Positions 1-8,713 of a DNA stretch of 64,000 nt are shown piece by piece. Within the stretch, counting starts at the first letter, position 1; each line of letters opens with the position of its first letter. The notes below the pieces were generated by a model, which ran no database searches, was not told where the DNA came from, and saw only the letters and a list, made by a program, of their open reading frames with translations. Location of the stretch: the NCBI RefSeq assembly GCF_042676145.1, contig NZ_JBHTJW010000003.1:1-64000 (forward strand), written 5' to 3'. The DNA is from Methylophilus glucosoxydans. GTDB taxonomy: Bacteria > Pseudomonadota > Gammaproteobacteria > Burkholderiales > Methylophilaceae. Made by a program: the position numbers and the translations under genes.

Positions 1-193
1 TGCAGCGTAAAATATAATTGACACCGCTCAAGCGGTTGTTGATCTGCTGCTTCTCCCTCTTTTACACACATCTTAAAAAATACACAGGCGTATGTCATTG
101 ACCCAGGTGGGCTATCAAGAAATCTCAGCAAGAGTTTCAGCGGAATAGACGTGTGAGCATAAAGCCTTAAAAGAGACATGTTAAAATGACACG
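1..193. other. Left-edge intergenic region upstream of ispD
   Basis: No coding sequence could be supported here. A short inverted repeat (ACCGCT-CA-AGCGGT, 23-36) lies near the left edge and may belong to the upstream transcript. The stretch before ispD is AT-rich, with a TAAAAT hexamer at 182-187 only 6 nt before the ATG. No Shine-Dalgarno sequence precedes that ATG. Confidence 0.4.
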
Positions 194-886
194 ATGTCTC
201 AATATCATGTCTTAATCCCCAGTGCTGGTCGTGGTTCGCGTATGCAATCATCACGACCGAAACAGTATTTACCATTGAATGGTGAGCCGCTGTTGAAGCA
301 TGTAATCCAGACATTTGAGTCGTTTGCAGCCATCGCTAGCATTTCGGTGGTTATCGCAGAGAATGATCAGGACTGGCAACCGGCTTTACTTGCGGGATGC
401 CAGAAAACACGCGTGCTGCTGTGTGGTGGTGCGACCCGCGCTGAAAGTGTGCTAAACGGATTGCGTGCCCTGAATACTCAAGTTCAGGCGCGAGACTGGA
501 TTCTGGTGCATGATGCCGCGCGGCCTGGCATAGATCATGAGATGCTATTACGGTTAATAGACAGCGTGGGTGATGACGATACTGGAGCAATTCTGGCTTT
601 GCCGCTGGCCGATACGCTAAAGCGTGCCGGGACGCAGACCACGATTGCAGAGACCATCCCGCGTAATCATTTATGGCAGGCTCAAACGCCACAAATGTTC
701 AGATATGCGGAGTTGCAATCTGCGCTCAGTCACTCGATCGAAAAACAACCTACCGATGAAGCGCAAGCCATGGAGTGGATGGGACATCACCCAAAACTAG
801 TCCAAGGTAGCCTTAAAAACATGAAAGTCACTTATCCTGACGACCTGCAAGTGGTTGCTGCGTTGATGCAGATGAGCCAGTCATAG
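194..886 (+). CDS. ispD: 2-C-methyl-D-erythritol 4-phosphate cytidylyltransferase
   Basis: Third enzyme of the non-mevalonate (MEP) isoprenoid pathway. It transfers CMP from CTP to 2-C-methyl-D-erythritol 4-phosphate in the cytoplasm. The 230-residue length is normal for the family. The nucleotide-binding N-terminus reads PSAGRGSRM, followed by RPKQYLPLNG. Further family motifs are VHDAARP (about residues 105-111), the substrate loop LADTLK, LWQAQTPQMF, and TDEAQAME near the C-terminus. Only 12 nt separate it from ispF, which takes the next pathway step but one, so the two are almost certainly co-transcribed. The ATG at 194 gives the standard family N-terminus but has no obvious ribosome binding site. 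Confidence 0.96.
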   Translation: MSQYHVLIPSAGRGSRMQSSRPKQYLPLNGEPLLKHVIQTFESFAAIASISVVIAENDQDWQPALLAGCQKTRVLLCGGATRAESVLNGLRALNTQVQARDWILVHDAARPGIDHEMLLRLIDSVGDDDTGAILALPLADTLKRAGTQTTIAETIPRNHLWQAQTPQMFRYAELQSALSHSIEKQPTDEAQAMEWMGHHPKLVQGSLKNMKVTYPDDLQVVAALMQMSQS

Positions 887-898
887 AAAGCAAAAAGT

Positions 899-1381
899 AT
901 GATTCCTGTGAGAATTGGGCACGGTTTTGACGTGCACGCCCTGGTAACCGGGCGGGATTGCATTATCGGTGGCGTGAATATCCCGCACAGTCATGGACTG
1001 GATGGGCATTCGGATGCAGATGTCTTGTTACACGCTATTTGTGATGCCTTGTTAGGGGCTGTCGCGTTGGGAGATATCGGTAAGCATTTTCCACCAACAG
1101 ATATGCGCTTTAAAGGCATAGATTCACGCGAGCTTTTGCGGCATGTGGTGCGCTTGCTGCATGACAAGGGTTATCTGGTTGGTAACATTGATGCCACGGT
1201 GATATGTGAGGCGCCACGACTGGGCAAGCATACTTCGCAGATGTGTATGAACATTGCCAGTGATTGCGATGTGGCGATTGAACAGGTCAACGTCAAAGCG
1301 ACGACGACTGAAAAGCTGGGCTTCACTGGCCGCAGTGAAGGTATTGCGGCAGAAGCCGTTTGTACTGTGTATTCCAAGTAG
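899..1381 (+). CDS. ispF: 2-C-methyl-D-erythritol 2,4-cyclodiphosphate synthase
   Basis: Fifth enzyme of the MEP pathway. It cyclises CDP-methylerythritol 2-phosphate to MEcPP and releases CMP. It is normally a trimer with a metal ion bound by Asp and two His residues. The metal-site motif GHGFDVH lies at residues 8-14, followed by DGHSDADVLLHAICDALLGA and GDIGKHFPPTD. The C-terminal GFTGRSEGIAAEAV is characteristic. The 160-residue length is typical. It follows ispD closely and is directly followed by an ABC exporter gene, so the three may form one transcription unit ending at the terminator at 3265-3290. Confidence 0.96.
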   Translation: MIPVRIGHGFDVHALVTGRDCIIGGVNIPHSHGLDGHSDADVLLHAICDALLGAVALGDIGKHFPPTDMRFKGIDSRELLRHVVRLLHDKGYLVGNIDATVICEAPRLGKHTSQMCMNIASDCDVAIEQVNVKATTTEKLGFTGRSEGIAAEAVCTVYSK

Positions 1382-1384
1382 TTG

Positions 1385-3217
1385 ATGATGCGATTGTTTA
1401 GCCGTTTTGAAGCACTGGTTTCGCCGTTTCCTGCCGAAATCCTGACGCGTTTACCTACGCGTTTCTGGCCTTTTATGTGGGCCTGTTCGTATGGGATGCG
1501 CCGTTATATTTTAATCATGACGCTGCTGACAGCCTGTATCGGCTCGTTTGAGGCTTTGCTGTTTGCCTTGATGGGCAAGGTGGTCGATAAGTTGACAGCC
1601 ATCCAACCGTCACAATTATGGACGACGCATCAATCTACATTATGGCTAGTGGCGGCGGTATTGGTTGGCAGTACCGTGGTCATTCTGTTCCAGACCTTAC
1701 TCAAGCATCAGACATTGGCTGGTAACTTCCCAATGCGTTTGCGCTGGCAGTTTCATCAGCATATGCTCAATCAAAGCATGGGGTTTTATCAGGACGAGTT
1801 TGCTGGCCGCGTGTCGGCGAAAGTGATGCAGACTTCATTGGCTGTGCGCGAGGTGTGGTTTATTCTGGCCGATATCATGGTGTATGTGTTGCTGTATTTC
1901 ACTACCATCGTCACGGTGGTGGGCAGCTTTCATCCTTGGATGGTTTTGCCGTTTTTAGGCTGGTTAAGCTTGTATGCCTGCGCGCTGGTTTATTTTATTC
2001 CGCGTTTAGCCAAAGTCTCGCAGCATCAGGCAGATGCGCGTTCTCTGATGACCGGCCGGATTACGGATGCCTATACCAATATTTCCACGGTTAAACTGTT
2101 TTCGCATGCCGGGCGCGAGGCCAGCTATGCGCAATCGGCCATGCAAGAGTTTTTGGATACCGTGCATGGGCAAATGCGCATGGTGAGCTGTGTCGAGAGT
2201 ATCAATCACTTTTTAAATATGTGTTTGATCATTGCCAGTGGCAGCATGGTGCTATGGCTGTGGTCAAAGGGCCTGGTCGCTGCCGGTGCGGTTGCGGCGG
2301 TGATGGCAATGAGCCTGCGCTTAAATGGCATTTCACATTGGGTCATGTGGGAGCTGACCTCGTTGTACGAGCAAATTGGCACCGTACAAGATGGCATGAA
2401 TACGCTGTCGATTGAAAACCGCGTGCTCGATCAGCCAGATGCCGTCGCGTTAAACGTCCCTAAGGGTGAAGTCGTATTTGAGAAAGTGGAGTTTGCTTAT
2501 GACAAGCAACCACCCCTGTTGAAGCAGTTCGATTTGCATATCCGTCCCGGAGAGCGTGTCGGCCTGGTCGGCCGCTCTGGCGCGGGCAAGTCCAGCATCG
2601 TCAATTTGCTGATGCGGTTTTATGACATTCAGGCCGGGCATATTTGTATCGATGGGCAAGCGATCGCTTCAGTGAAACAAGACTCCTTGCGACAACAGAT
2701 TGGTATGGTGACGCAGGATACTTCTCTATTACACCGCTCCGTCAGGGAAAATATTTTATATGGCCGCCCAGATGCAAGCGATGAAGAGATGATAGTGGCT
2801 GCCAAGCGGGCCGAGGCACATGACTTTATCCTCACCTTGCGCGATGCTAAAGGCCGTACCGGCTATGACGCCCATGTCGGTGAGCGCGGGGTTAAACTGT
2901 CTGGTGGGCAGCGGCAGCGCATTGCCATTGCCCGTGTCATGCTGAAAAATGCGCCTATTCTGGTGCTGGATGAGGCCACCAGTGCCCTGGACTCTGAAGT
3001 CGAGGTCGCTATTCAACATCATTTGTCGCAGTTGATGGAAGGTAAAACCGTCATTGCGATTGCGCACCGCTTGTCCACCATTGCAGCCATGGACCGGTTG
3101 ATTGTGCTGGATCAGGGGCGGGTGGTCGAAACCGGCACGCATCAGGCCTTGTTGGCGCAGGATGGGATTTACGCCAAATTATGGACGCATCAGAGTGGTG
3201 GTTTTCTGGGCGAATAG
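1385..3217 (+). CDS. ABC exporter, fused permease and ATPase
   Basis: Single-chain half-transporter of the MsbA/ATM1-like type. An N-terminal transmembrane domain (about residues 35-330, six predicted helices) is followed by a nucleotide-binding domain. The ATPase part shows Walker A (GRSGAGKSS), the LSGGQRQR signature, Walker B (ILVLDEATSALDSE) and the switch His in IAHRLSTI. It would act as a homodimer in the inner membrane. The substrate cannot be read from the sequence; exporters of this type move lipids, peptides or drugs. TTG-ATG-ATG codons follow the ispF stop directly. I start at the first ATG, although no clear ribosome binding site is visible. Confidence 0.85.
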   Translation: MMRLFSRFEALVSPFPAEILTRLPTRFWPFMWACSYGMRRYILIMTLLTACIGSFEALLFALMGKVVDKLTAIQPSQLWTTHQSTLWLVAAVLVGSTVVILFQTLLKHQTLAGNFPMRLRWQFHQHMLNQSMGFYQDEFAGRVSAKVMQTSLAVREVWFILADIMVYVLLYFTTIVTVVGSFHPWMVLPFLGWLSLYACALVYFIPRLAKVSQHQADARSLMTGRITDAYTNISTVKLFSHAGREASYAQSAMQEFLDTVHGQMRMVSCVESINHFLNMCLIIASGSMVLWLWSKGLVAAGAVAAVMAMSLRLNGISHWVMWELTSLYEQIGTVQDGMNTLSIENRVLDQPDAVALNVPKGEVVFEKVEFAYDKQPPLLKQFDLHIRPGERVGLVGRSGAGKSSIVNLLMRFYDIQAGHICIDGQAIASVKQDSLRQQIGMVTQDTSLLHRSVRENILYGRPDASDEEMIVAAKRAEAHDFILTLRDAKGRTGYDAHVGERGVKLSGGQRQRIAIARVMLKNAPILVLDEATSALDSEVEVAIQHHLSQLMEGKTVIAIAHRLSTIAAMDRLIVLDQGRVVETGTHQALLAQDGIYAKLWTHQSGGFLGE

Positions 3218-3264
3218 CCCGTTCAACTACCAGACGTTTCCTTTTCTAATATCACGTTTGAATC

Positions 3265-3290
3265 ATCAGGCCATTCGGCCTGATTTTTTT
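3265..3290 (+). terminator. Rho-independent terminator after the ABC exporter
   Basis: A perfect 8-bp stem (ATCAGGCC / GGCCTGAT) with the 4-nt loop ATTC is followed by six T residues. It closes the ispD-ispF-ABC unit and isolates the secretion operon downstream. Confidence 0.9.
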
Positions 3291-3330
3291 ATGGCTGTGC
3301 TTGGCGTCGCCTCTGTTCAATTGTGACAGT

Positions 3331-3348
3331 CTGTCATATTACCGCCAC
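3331..3348 (+). promoter_or_regulatory. Possible Pho box upstream of the secretion operon
   Basis: CTGTCAT-ATTA-CCGCCAC resembles the PhoB consensus of two 7-bp CTGTCAT-like repeats separated by 4 bp. The first repeat is perfect and the second matches at about 5 of 7 positions. It lies 57 nt before the preferred gspG start. The CTGTCA is also part of the palindrome TGACAG-T-CTGTCA (3324-3336), so a different regulator is possible. Confidence 0.35.
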
Positions 3349-3404
3349 TTTTCTGCAATCTAATCTGCTTAGTATTGTCATCAAATTTTCATGGAGTATT
3401 TTCG

Positions 3405-3827
3405 ATGGCTAGTCTTGCTATCCGTTGTAATCGCGGGTTTACCTTGCTGGAGTTATTGGTGGTGATGGTCATTATCGGCCTGTTGGCCGGCTATGTCGGC
3501 CCCAAATATTTCCAGCAGATTGGCAAGTCAGAAGTCAAAACGGCCAAAGCGCAGATCGCCGCGCTGGAGCAGGCTCTGGATCAGTTCCGTCTGGATGTCG
3601 GGCATTATCCGAGTACCGAACAAGGTTTGACGGCCCTGATGAATAACCCAGATAACCAGCCAAACTGGGCCGGCCCTTATTTGAAAAAAGAAGTGCCCAA
3701 CGACCCTTGGGGCAAGCCTTACCAATACCGTATGCCCGGCCAGCACGGCGAGTATGATCTCTACAGCCTGGGTAAGGATGGCCAGGTCGGTGGCAGTGAC
3801 GAAGCGCAGGATATCAGCAACTGGTAA
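3405..3827 (+). CDS. gspG: Type II secretion major pseudopilin GspG
   Basis: Major pseudopilin, the subunit of the periplasmic piston fibre of type II secretion. Prepilin peptidase should cleave after Gly11 in RCNRG|FTLLELL, leaving Phe as the first mature residue and Glu at position +5. A hydrophobic N-terminal helix follows. The C-terminal part carries family features such as DQFRLDVGHYPSTEQGL and the calcium-site region DLYSLGKDGQVGG. I chose the ATG at 3405 because GGAG at 3393-3396 lies 8 nt upstream; a longer reading from 3375 has no such support. At 140 residues it is normal for GspG. It opens an operon in which most later genes overlap. Confidence 0.92.
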   Translation: MASLAIRCNRGFTLLELLVVMVIIGLLAGYVGPKYFQQIGKSEVKTAKAQIAALEQALDQFRLDVGHYPSTEQGLTALMNNPDNQPNWAGPYLKKEVPNDPWGKPYQYRMPGQHGEYDLYSLGKDGQVGGSDEAQDISNW

Positions 3828-3832
3828 ATGCC

Positions 3833-5005
3833 ATGCAATATCAGGCAAAAGTGTTGAATGGCAGCACCCTGACCATGGTGGAGCTGCAAGCCGATGATGA
3901 GCAGGATGCTTACGCCCAGTTAAAGGCGAAAGGCTTGTTGCTGGTCTCGCTGCAGGCACAAAAGCAGGGCAAAGTAGCCAAGCGCCAGGCGTTTCCGTTG
4001 GCTTTGTTCAGCCAGGAGTTGCTGGCCTTGCTCGATTCCGGCTTGAACCTCGTCGAAGCCATTGATGCACTGGCTTTGCGGCAGGATCACACGCGTGGTG
4101 TTTTGCAAGGCATCTTGCAATCACTGCAGCAGGGTAAGTCGTTTTCTGCGGCTTTAGAGCGTCAGTCAGCTGTATTTCCGCCCCTCTATATCGCCACGGT
4201 GAAAGCCGCCGAGCGCACGGGCGACCTGGGCAATGCCTTGTCTCGCTATATCGCTTATGACAATCAGGTGTCATTACTCAAAAAGAAAATCGTCAGCGCG
4301 TCAATTTACCCGCTGCTGCTCATCGGGGTTGGCGGCTTGGTCATTGCGTTTTTGATGGGCTTTGTTGTACCTAAATTCAGCAGTGTCTACGAAGGCACGG
4401 GGGCAGACTTGCCCTGGATGTCGCAGCTGATGCTGCAATGGGGCAGCCTGATTGCCCAGCATGGCGAGCTGATGTTGACGCTACTGGTCAGTGTATTGGT
4501 CATGCTGGTCGTGTTATTGAAACATCCAGCCATGCGGCAGTGGATGTTACGCACCTTGTGGCGTATTCCTGCCATCGGTGAAAAGCTGCAACTCTATCAA
4601 TTGGCACGCTTTTACCGCACGTTGGGGATGTTGCTGGCGGGAGGGACCCCTGTGATGGTGGCGCTTGATTCGCTGGAAGGATTGCTGGATAGCAGTCTTG
4701 CGTTGAGTCTCAAGCAGGCACAAACCATGATTAGCCAGGGGCAACCCCTGTCGCAAGCCTTCCAGGTCAACGGCATGACGACGCCGATTGGCGAGCGTAT
4801 GTTGCTGGTGGGCGAACGGGGGGGCAATGTGGCACAAATGATGGACCGCATCGCCAGCTTTTATGATGAAGAGCTGGCACGCTGGATAGACTGGTTTACC
4901 CGGCTGTTTGAGCCCTTGCTCATGCTGTTTATTGGCCTGGTGATCGGCGTGGTGGTGCTGTTGCTGTATATGCCCATTTTTGAACTGGCAGGACAAATTC
5001 AATGA
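3833..5005 (+). CDS. gspF: Type II secretion inner-membrane platform protein GspF
   Basis: Polytopic inner-membrane protein that couples the GspE ATPase to the pseudopilus. Two cytoplasmic GspF domains (about residues 55-180 and 255-380) alternate with three membrane helices near residues 160-185, 205-230 and 365-388. Characteristic segments include FSQELLALLDSGLNLVEA and GERGGNVAQMMDRIASFYDEEL. The length of 390 is slightly short of the usual 400-405. Its stop overlaps the gspE start as ATGA, which implies translational coupling. Confidence 0.92.
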   Translation: MQYQAKVLNGSTLTMVELQADDEQDAYAQLKAKGLLLVSLQAQKQGKVAKRQAFPLALFSQELLALLDSGLNLVEAIDALALRQDHTRGVLQGILQSLQQGKSFSAALERQSAVFPPLYIATVKAAERTGDLGNALSRYIAYDNQVSLLKKKIVSASIYPLLLIGVGGLVIAFLMGFVVPKFSSVYEGTGADLPWMSQLMLQWGSLIAQHGELMLTLLVSVLVMLVVLLKHPAMRQWMLRTLWRIPAIGEKLQLYQLARFYRTLGMLLAGGTPVMVALDSLEGLLDSSLALSLKQAQTMISQGQPLSQAFQVNGMTTPIGERMLLVGERGGNVAQMMDRIASFYDEELARWIDWFTRLFEPLLMLFIGLVIGVVVLLLYMPIFELAGQIQ

Positions 5006-6714
5006 ACCAGCCTCTCCCCAATCAGCACGTGCCTGCTGAGCCACTACAGTCGCTCTCTGCAGAACTATTATCGCAAGCACAAACGCAGGCCTTGCAACAG
5101 CAACGGCGCGTGATCGAGGTGCTCGAAGACCTGCTCCCGGTGGACACGGAAATCCTGGTGAGCCAACTGGCTGACTTGCTGCATTACCCGGTCGCCACCA
5201 TGCGCGATATGCGCGAGTGGCAGGTGGCTTTTGAGGTCATCAGCTATAACGAAGCCCAGCAAAAAGAGTGTCTGGCGTTTTATGACGCGCAAAAAACACT
5301 CATTCTGGTGTTTGCTGACCCGTTTAACCGCCAATTGCCATTGTGGGTACAGCATGCCGTAAAGCAGCCGTTTGTCTGGCAGTTGGCACATCGGCTGGAG
5401 ATTAGCGCCTACCTCGCGGGCGAAGAAGAAACCATGCGCGCCATGGATGGCGTAGGTTTGCCCAGTGAGCAAATGCAAGAAGGCGAGGACGAGCTGGTCA
5501 TGCAGCTCTCGCTCAAGTCCATTCACGAAGATGCCAACCCCATCGTCAAGCTGATTAACTCCACCTTATATGATGCCCTCAAAACAGGCGCCAGCGATAT
5601 CCACCTCGAAACGCATGCAGGCGGTCTGGCCGTGAAATACCGGATTGACGGCGTGATGGCCAGTATCGCCAATAGCCCCGGTCTGGACAGTGCCGAGCAG
5701 GCTATTTCGCGGATCAAGGTCATGGCGCAACTCGATATTGCTGAGCGCCGGATTCCGCAAGATGGCCGCTTTAAAGTGCATGCCATGGGCCGCCTGATTG
5801 ATTTTCGTGTCTCTATCATGCCCAGTGCGTTTGGCGAGGATGCCGTACTGCGGGTGCTGGACCGCAAGGCCTTGACCGAACAGGCGCAAGGCTTGAGTTT
5901 GAAAGCGCTTGGCTTTGATGCCGATGTGATTGCCAGATTCCGCAAATTAGCCAGCGAGCCGTATGGCATGGTGCTGGTCACTGGCCCAACCGGCAGTGGT
6001 AAAACCACCTCCTTATATGCCGCCATTTCAGAGGTGAATACAGGGTTTGACAAGATCATCACCATTGAAGATCCGGTTGAGTACCAGTTGCCTGGCGTGC
6101 TGCAAATCCCGGTCAATGAGAAAAAAGGCCTGACCTTTGCGCGCGGCCTGCGGTCAATTCTGCGGCATGACCCGGACAAGATTATGGTGGGTGAAATCCG
6201 CGATGCCGAGACTGCACAAATTGCCGTGCAAGCGGCGCTGACTGGCCATCTGGTGTTTTCTACCGTGCATGCCAACAGTGTGCTCGATGTCATCGGCCGT
6301 TTCATGCATATGGGCGTAGACCCTTACCATTTTGTGTCAGCAGTGAATGGCATTATTGCCCAGCGCCTGGTGCGCGCCTTGTGTCCGCATTGTGCCGAGC
6401 CGTTTGTGCCGGATGCTGACTTGCTCAGTGCCTCTGGCTTAAGCGCTGAGCAGGCCGCCAGCATGCAGTTTATGCATGCCCAGGGCTGTGGCCATTGCCG
6501 CGGCACGGGTTACAAAGGCCGTAAAGCGGTGGCCGAAATACTGGTGCTTAATGACGAGTTGCGCGAGATGATTATTGCCCGCCAGCCGATCCGCCAGTTG
6601 AAAGAGGCGGCTGCCAGAAATGGCATGCGTACCATCCGCGAGGCGGCGATCAGCGCCGTGGCTGAAGGCATGACCAGTTTGCAGGAGGTTAACCGTGTCA
6701 CGTTTGTTGCCTGA
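5002..6714 (+). CDS. gspE: Type II secretion / type IV pilus assembly ATPase GspE
   Basis: Cytoplasmic hexameric ATPase that powers pseudopilus extension. The N-terminal GspE/MshEN-like domain covers about residues 30-160. It is followed by the T2SE core with Walker A GPTGSGKTT (from residue 328), the Asp box IITIEDPVEYQ, Walker B MVGEIRDAETA and the His box TGHLVFSTVHAN. A zinc-binding pair of CxxC motifs (Cys461/464 and Cys496/499) is intact, which suits an extension ATPase rather than a PilT retraction ATPase. It overlaps gspF by 4 nt and the next gene by 20 nt. Confidence 0.93.
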   Translation: MNQPLPNQHVPAEPLQSLSAELLSQAQTQALQQQRRVIEVLEDLLPVDTEILVSQLADLLHYPVATMRDMREWQVAFEVISYNEAQQKECLAFYDAQKTLILVFADPFNRQLPLWVQHAVKQPFVWQLAHRLEISAYLAGEEETMRAMDGVGLPSEQMQEGEDELVMQLSLKSIHEDANPIVKLINSTLYDALKTGASDIHLETHAGGLAVKYRIDGVMASIANSPGLDSAEQAISRIKVMAQLDIAERRIPQDGRFKVHAMGRLIDFRVSIMPSAFGEDAVLRVLDRKALTEQAQGLSLKALGFDADVIARFRKLASEPYGMVLVTGPTGSGKTTSLYAAISEVNTGFDKIITIEDPVEYQLPGVLQIPVNEKKGLTFARGLRSILRHDPDKIMVGEIRDAETAQIAVQAALTGHLVFSTVHANSVLDVIGRFMHMGVDPYHFVSAVNGIIAQRLVRALCPHCAEPFVPDADLLSASGLSAEQAASMQFMHAQGCGHCRGTGYKGRKAVAEILVLNDELREMIIARQPIRQLKEAAARNGMRTIREAAISAVAEGMTSLQEVNRVTFVA

Positions 6715-7537
6715 GTTCAGCGTACTTGGCCTGACGCGGATCCTGGTGTTGTCTGACCAGTTGCAGGCCGAACATATTCCGGTGGGTTTTGCTTCGTCCC
6801 CTGTCTTTGCGACGACTGCCTGGTCAGGCGCAGATGCACTTGCGTTGCAGCCAGCATTACAGGCAGTGCTGGCACAGTTGCCAGCCACACGCTGGCAAAA
6901 GATAGAACTCTATCTCGCTGACCAGCATGTGCATCTGATGCGCTTGCCTGCCATGACCCAAGGTCTGCAGGCATTTGACTGGAGCGGGCAGGATCAGCAA
7001 GCCTATGCGCGCGCCATGCTTATGCAAACTTATGGTGAAGCCGCACGTAGCTGGCCTTTCCGCTTACAGGATGTTTGCCAACCACAAGATAGCCTGCTGG
7101 TGGCTATCCCGGTGTTGCAGACACTGGATTGGACTGCGTTGTTACGTCCGCATGCCCTGCAATGGCAGGTGCAAGCCTATGCTTGCGCCTTGTGGGCCAA
7201 CACCCGGCTGCCCAAAACCGGTACCGTGCTAACCGCAGAGCCGCAAATGCTCAGGCTGTTGCAGCTTGAGCAAGGGCGTATCATGCATGTGGCTGGGCTG
7301 GCGACCTCTCTGCAGGCAGTGGAAACCATGGCAGACTGGGTGTTGCGTGAACGTACTTTGCTGGGCGTGCAGGCGTCAGCGTGTTACTGGGTAACCGAGC
7401 CCGGCAACCACAGGGCGTTAAATACCGGTCATCGCCTCAAACAAGCTTTGGCGGGTCAGGTCAACTGGCAGCTGTTGCCATCAGCGAGACCGCTCACTCA
7501 GTTGCGTCAGGAGGTCAGTCATGTGGCTGCAGCCTGA
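6695..7537 (+). CDS. PilM/GspL N-terminal-like cytoplasmic protein of the secretion operon
   Basis: Position between the ATPase and a PilN-like gene suggests the actin-like cytoplasmic half of GspL, encoded separately as in type IV pilus PilM or MshI. The 280-residue protein has no clear membrane segment. I do not see a textbook actin-fold signature, so the assignment rests on context and size. It starts with GTG inside the end of gspE; a strong AGGAGG (6683-6688) lies 6 nt upstream. It overlaps the next gene by 17 nt. A remote-homology search would be needed to confirm the fold. Confidence 0.5.
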   Translation: MSRLLPEFSVLGLTRILVLSDQLQAEHIPVGFASSPVFATTAWSGADALALQPALQAVLAQLPATRWQKIELYLADQHVHLMRLPAMTQGLQAFDWSGQDQQAYARAMLMQTYGEAARSWPFRLQDVCQPQDSLLVAIPVLQTLDWTALLRPHALQWQVQAYACALWANTRLPKTGTVLTAEPQMLRLLQLEQGRIMHVAGLATSLQAVETMADWVLRERTLLGVQASACYWVTEPGNHRALNTGHRLKQALAGQVNWQLLPSARPLTQLRQEVSHVAAA

Positions 7538-8099
7538 GTATCATATGGATTTTGCGCGTCCGTTATTTGCCTGGCAACGTGTGCGTTGGCCAGGACTGGC
7601 GCTGGTGGCAGCATTATTGATGACGGTATGGCTCACCTATGCCGAAGAGGCCGGGCAAACCGCGCACTTGCAGTCACTCACTGAGCGGCAGCAGCAACTG
7701 ACCGAGCAGCAGTCCGCAATGCAGGGCGCTGCACCGCGTACTGAGCAAGACCCACTGAGTCAAGCCAACATCAAGCCGGTAGCGGTATTAAGCCAGCCGC
7801 AACAAAAGGCGGCGCAAAAAATTGTGCAGCAACTCAATGTGCGCTGGTTTGACTTGTTGCAGGCGCTAGAAGCGAGCCAGGTCGCCGATATCGCGTTGTT
7901 GCAATTGACCCCTGATGCCAATCGCGGCCAATTTGTATTGTCAGGCGAGGCGAAGAGCTACGCGGCGTTATTGAATTATGTGAGTCATTTGCAAGGCCTG
8001 ACGACGCTGCATGAGGTGCATTTGCAAAAACACCAGGTCAATGACAGCCATCCGCAGCGCCCGGTCAGCTTCGAAATTCAGGGGGGCTGGCAACCATGA
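7521..8099 (+). CDS. PilN/GspL C-terminal-like bitopic membrane protein
   Basis: This 192-residue protein has a short cytoplasmic N-terminus, one membrane helix at about residues 28-43, a coiled-coil segment rich in Gln and Glu (about 48-75) and a periplasmic ferredoxin-like-sized domain. This is the layout of PilN and of the C-terminal half of GspL. With the preceding gene it would make a complete two-piece GspL. The ATG at 7521 is preceded by AGGAGG. Its stop overlaps the next start as ATGA. Confidence 0.55.
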   Translation: MWLQPEYHMDFARPLFAWQRVRWPGLALVAALLMTVWLTYAEEAGQTAHLQSLTERQQQLTEQQSAMQGAAPRTEQDPLSQANIKPVAVLSQPQQKAAQKIVQQLNVRWFDLLQALEASQVADIALLQLTPDANRGQFVLSGEAKSYAALLNYVSHLQGLTTLHEVHLQKHQVNDSHPQRPVSFEIQGGWQP

Positions 8100-8713
8100 A
8101 ATCGGCACGTATGTTTTCGGCCCTGACTATGGTCTGGCTGCTACGCCGTGCGGCTTGGTATCTTGGCTGGCTGCCCATGCTGATGAGCGTCTTGTTGCTC
8201 GTCTTATGGGGCGTGTTGTCGCAGCAGCAGTCTGCCACCACGGCGCAAATTGCCTTGCTCACGCAAGCCATCCAGCAGCTTGAGAGCCAACCGGTAGCAC
8301 CTGTGGCCCCGGCCTCAACCGTCATTGCCAAACCGGTGGTGAGCGAAAATGCGCCGGAATACCTGGCCGCCTTATGGCAGCAATTACCAGAGTTTGCCGA
8401 CCTGTCACCGCGCATGATGCAGATTGCGCGCCTGGCGCAAAAACGCCAGATGGCCTTGAATGTGGGCGATTACCAGTGGCAACTGCATGCCGCCAGTGAT
8501 GCCACGCAAGAGATTCAGCAATATGACATGCGCTTCAATATTCAGACCGATTACCTAACTTGCCGGCAGTTTATTGTCGATGTGTTGCGGCAATATCCTG
8601 CCATGGCCTTGACTGGCCTTGAGTTGCGCAAAAACGAGACCATGCAGCCGATGCTGGACGCGACGCTGACGTTTTCAGTGTTTATCCGGGGAGGGCGCAA
8701 GCATGGCAGTTAG
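8096..8713 (+). CDS. PilO/GspM-like membrane protein
   Basis: A 205-residue bitopic protein with an N-terminal membrane helix (about residues 24-43), a short coiled coil (TAQIALLTQAIQQLES) and a periplasmic domain. Size, topology and position match PilO or GspM, which dimerise with PilN/GspL in the inner-membrane assembly platform. The assignment is by architecture and gene order rather than by a sharp motif. It is coupled by ATGA to the gene before it and overlaps the next gene by 11 nt. Confidence 0.55.
   Translation: MKSARMFSALTMVWLLRRAAWYLGWLPMLMSVLLLVLWGVLSQQQSATTAQIALLTQAIQQLESQPVAPVAPASTVIAKPVVSENAPEYLAALWQQLPEFADLSPRMMQIARLAQKRQMALNVGDYQWQLHAASDATQEIQQYDMRFNIQTDYLTCRQFIVDVLRQYPAMALTGLELRKNETMQPMLDATLTFSVFIRGGRKHGS

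Noticed and set aside
182..187. TAAAAT as a -10 box giving a leaderless ispD message
   Set aside because: No matching -35 element was found at a normal spacing, so the idea lacks support.
806..811. A TAGTCC hexamer within ispD
   Set aside because: A single half-site inside a coding sequence with no partner arm at the right distance; expected by chance.
5523..6305. Long minus-strand open frame of 260 codons opposite gspE
   Set aside because: It lies wholly inside a gene with strong protein-family evidence, and its translation is rich in Ser, Arg and Thr with no domain pattern; it is a shadow frame.
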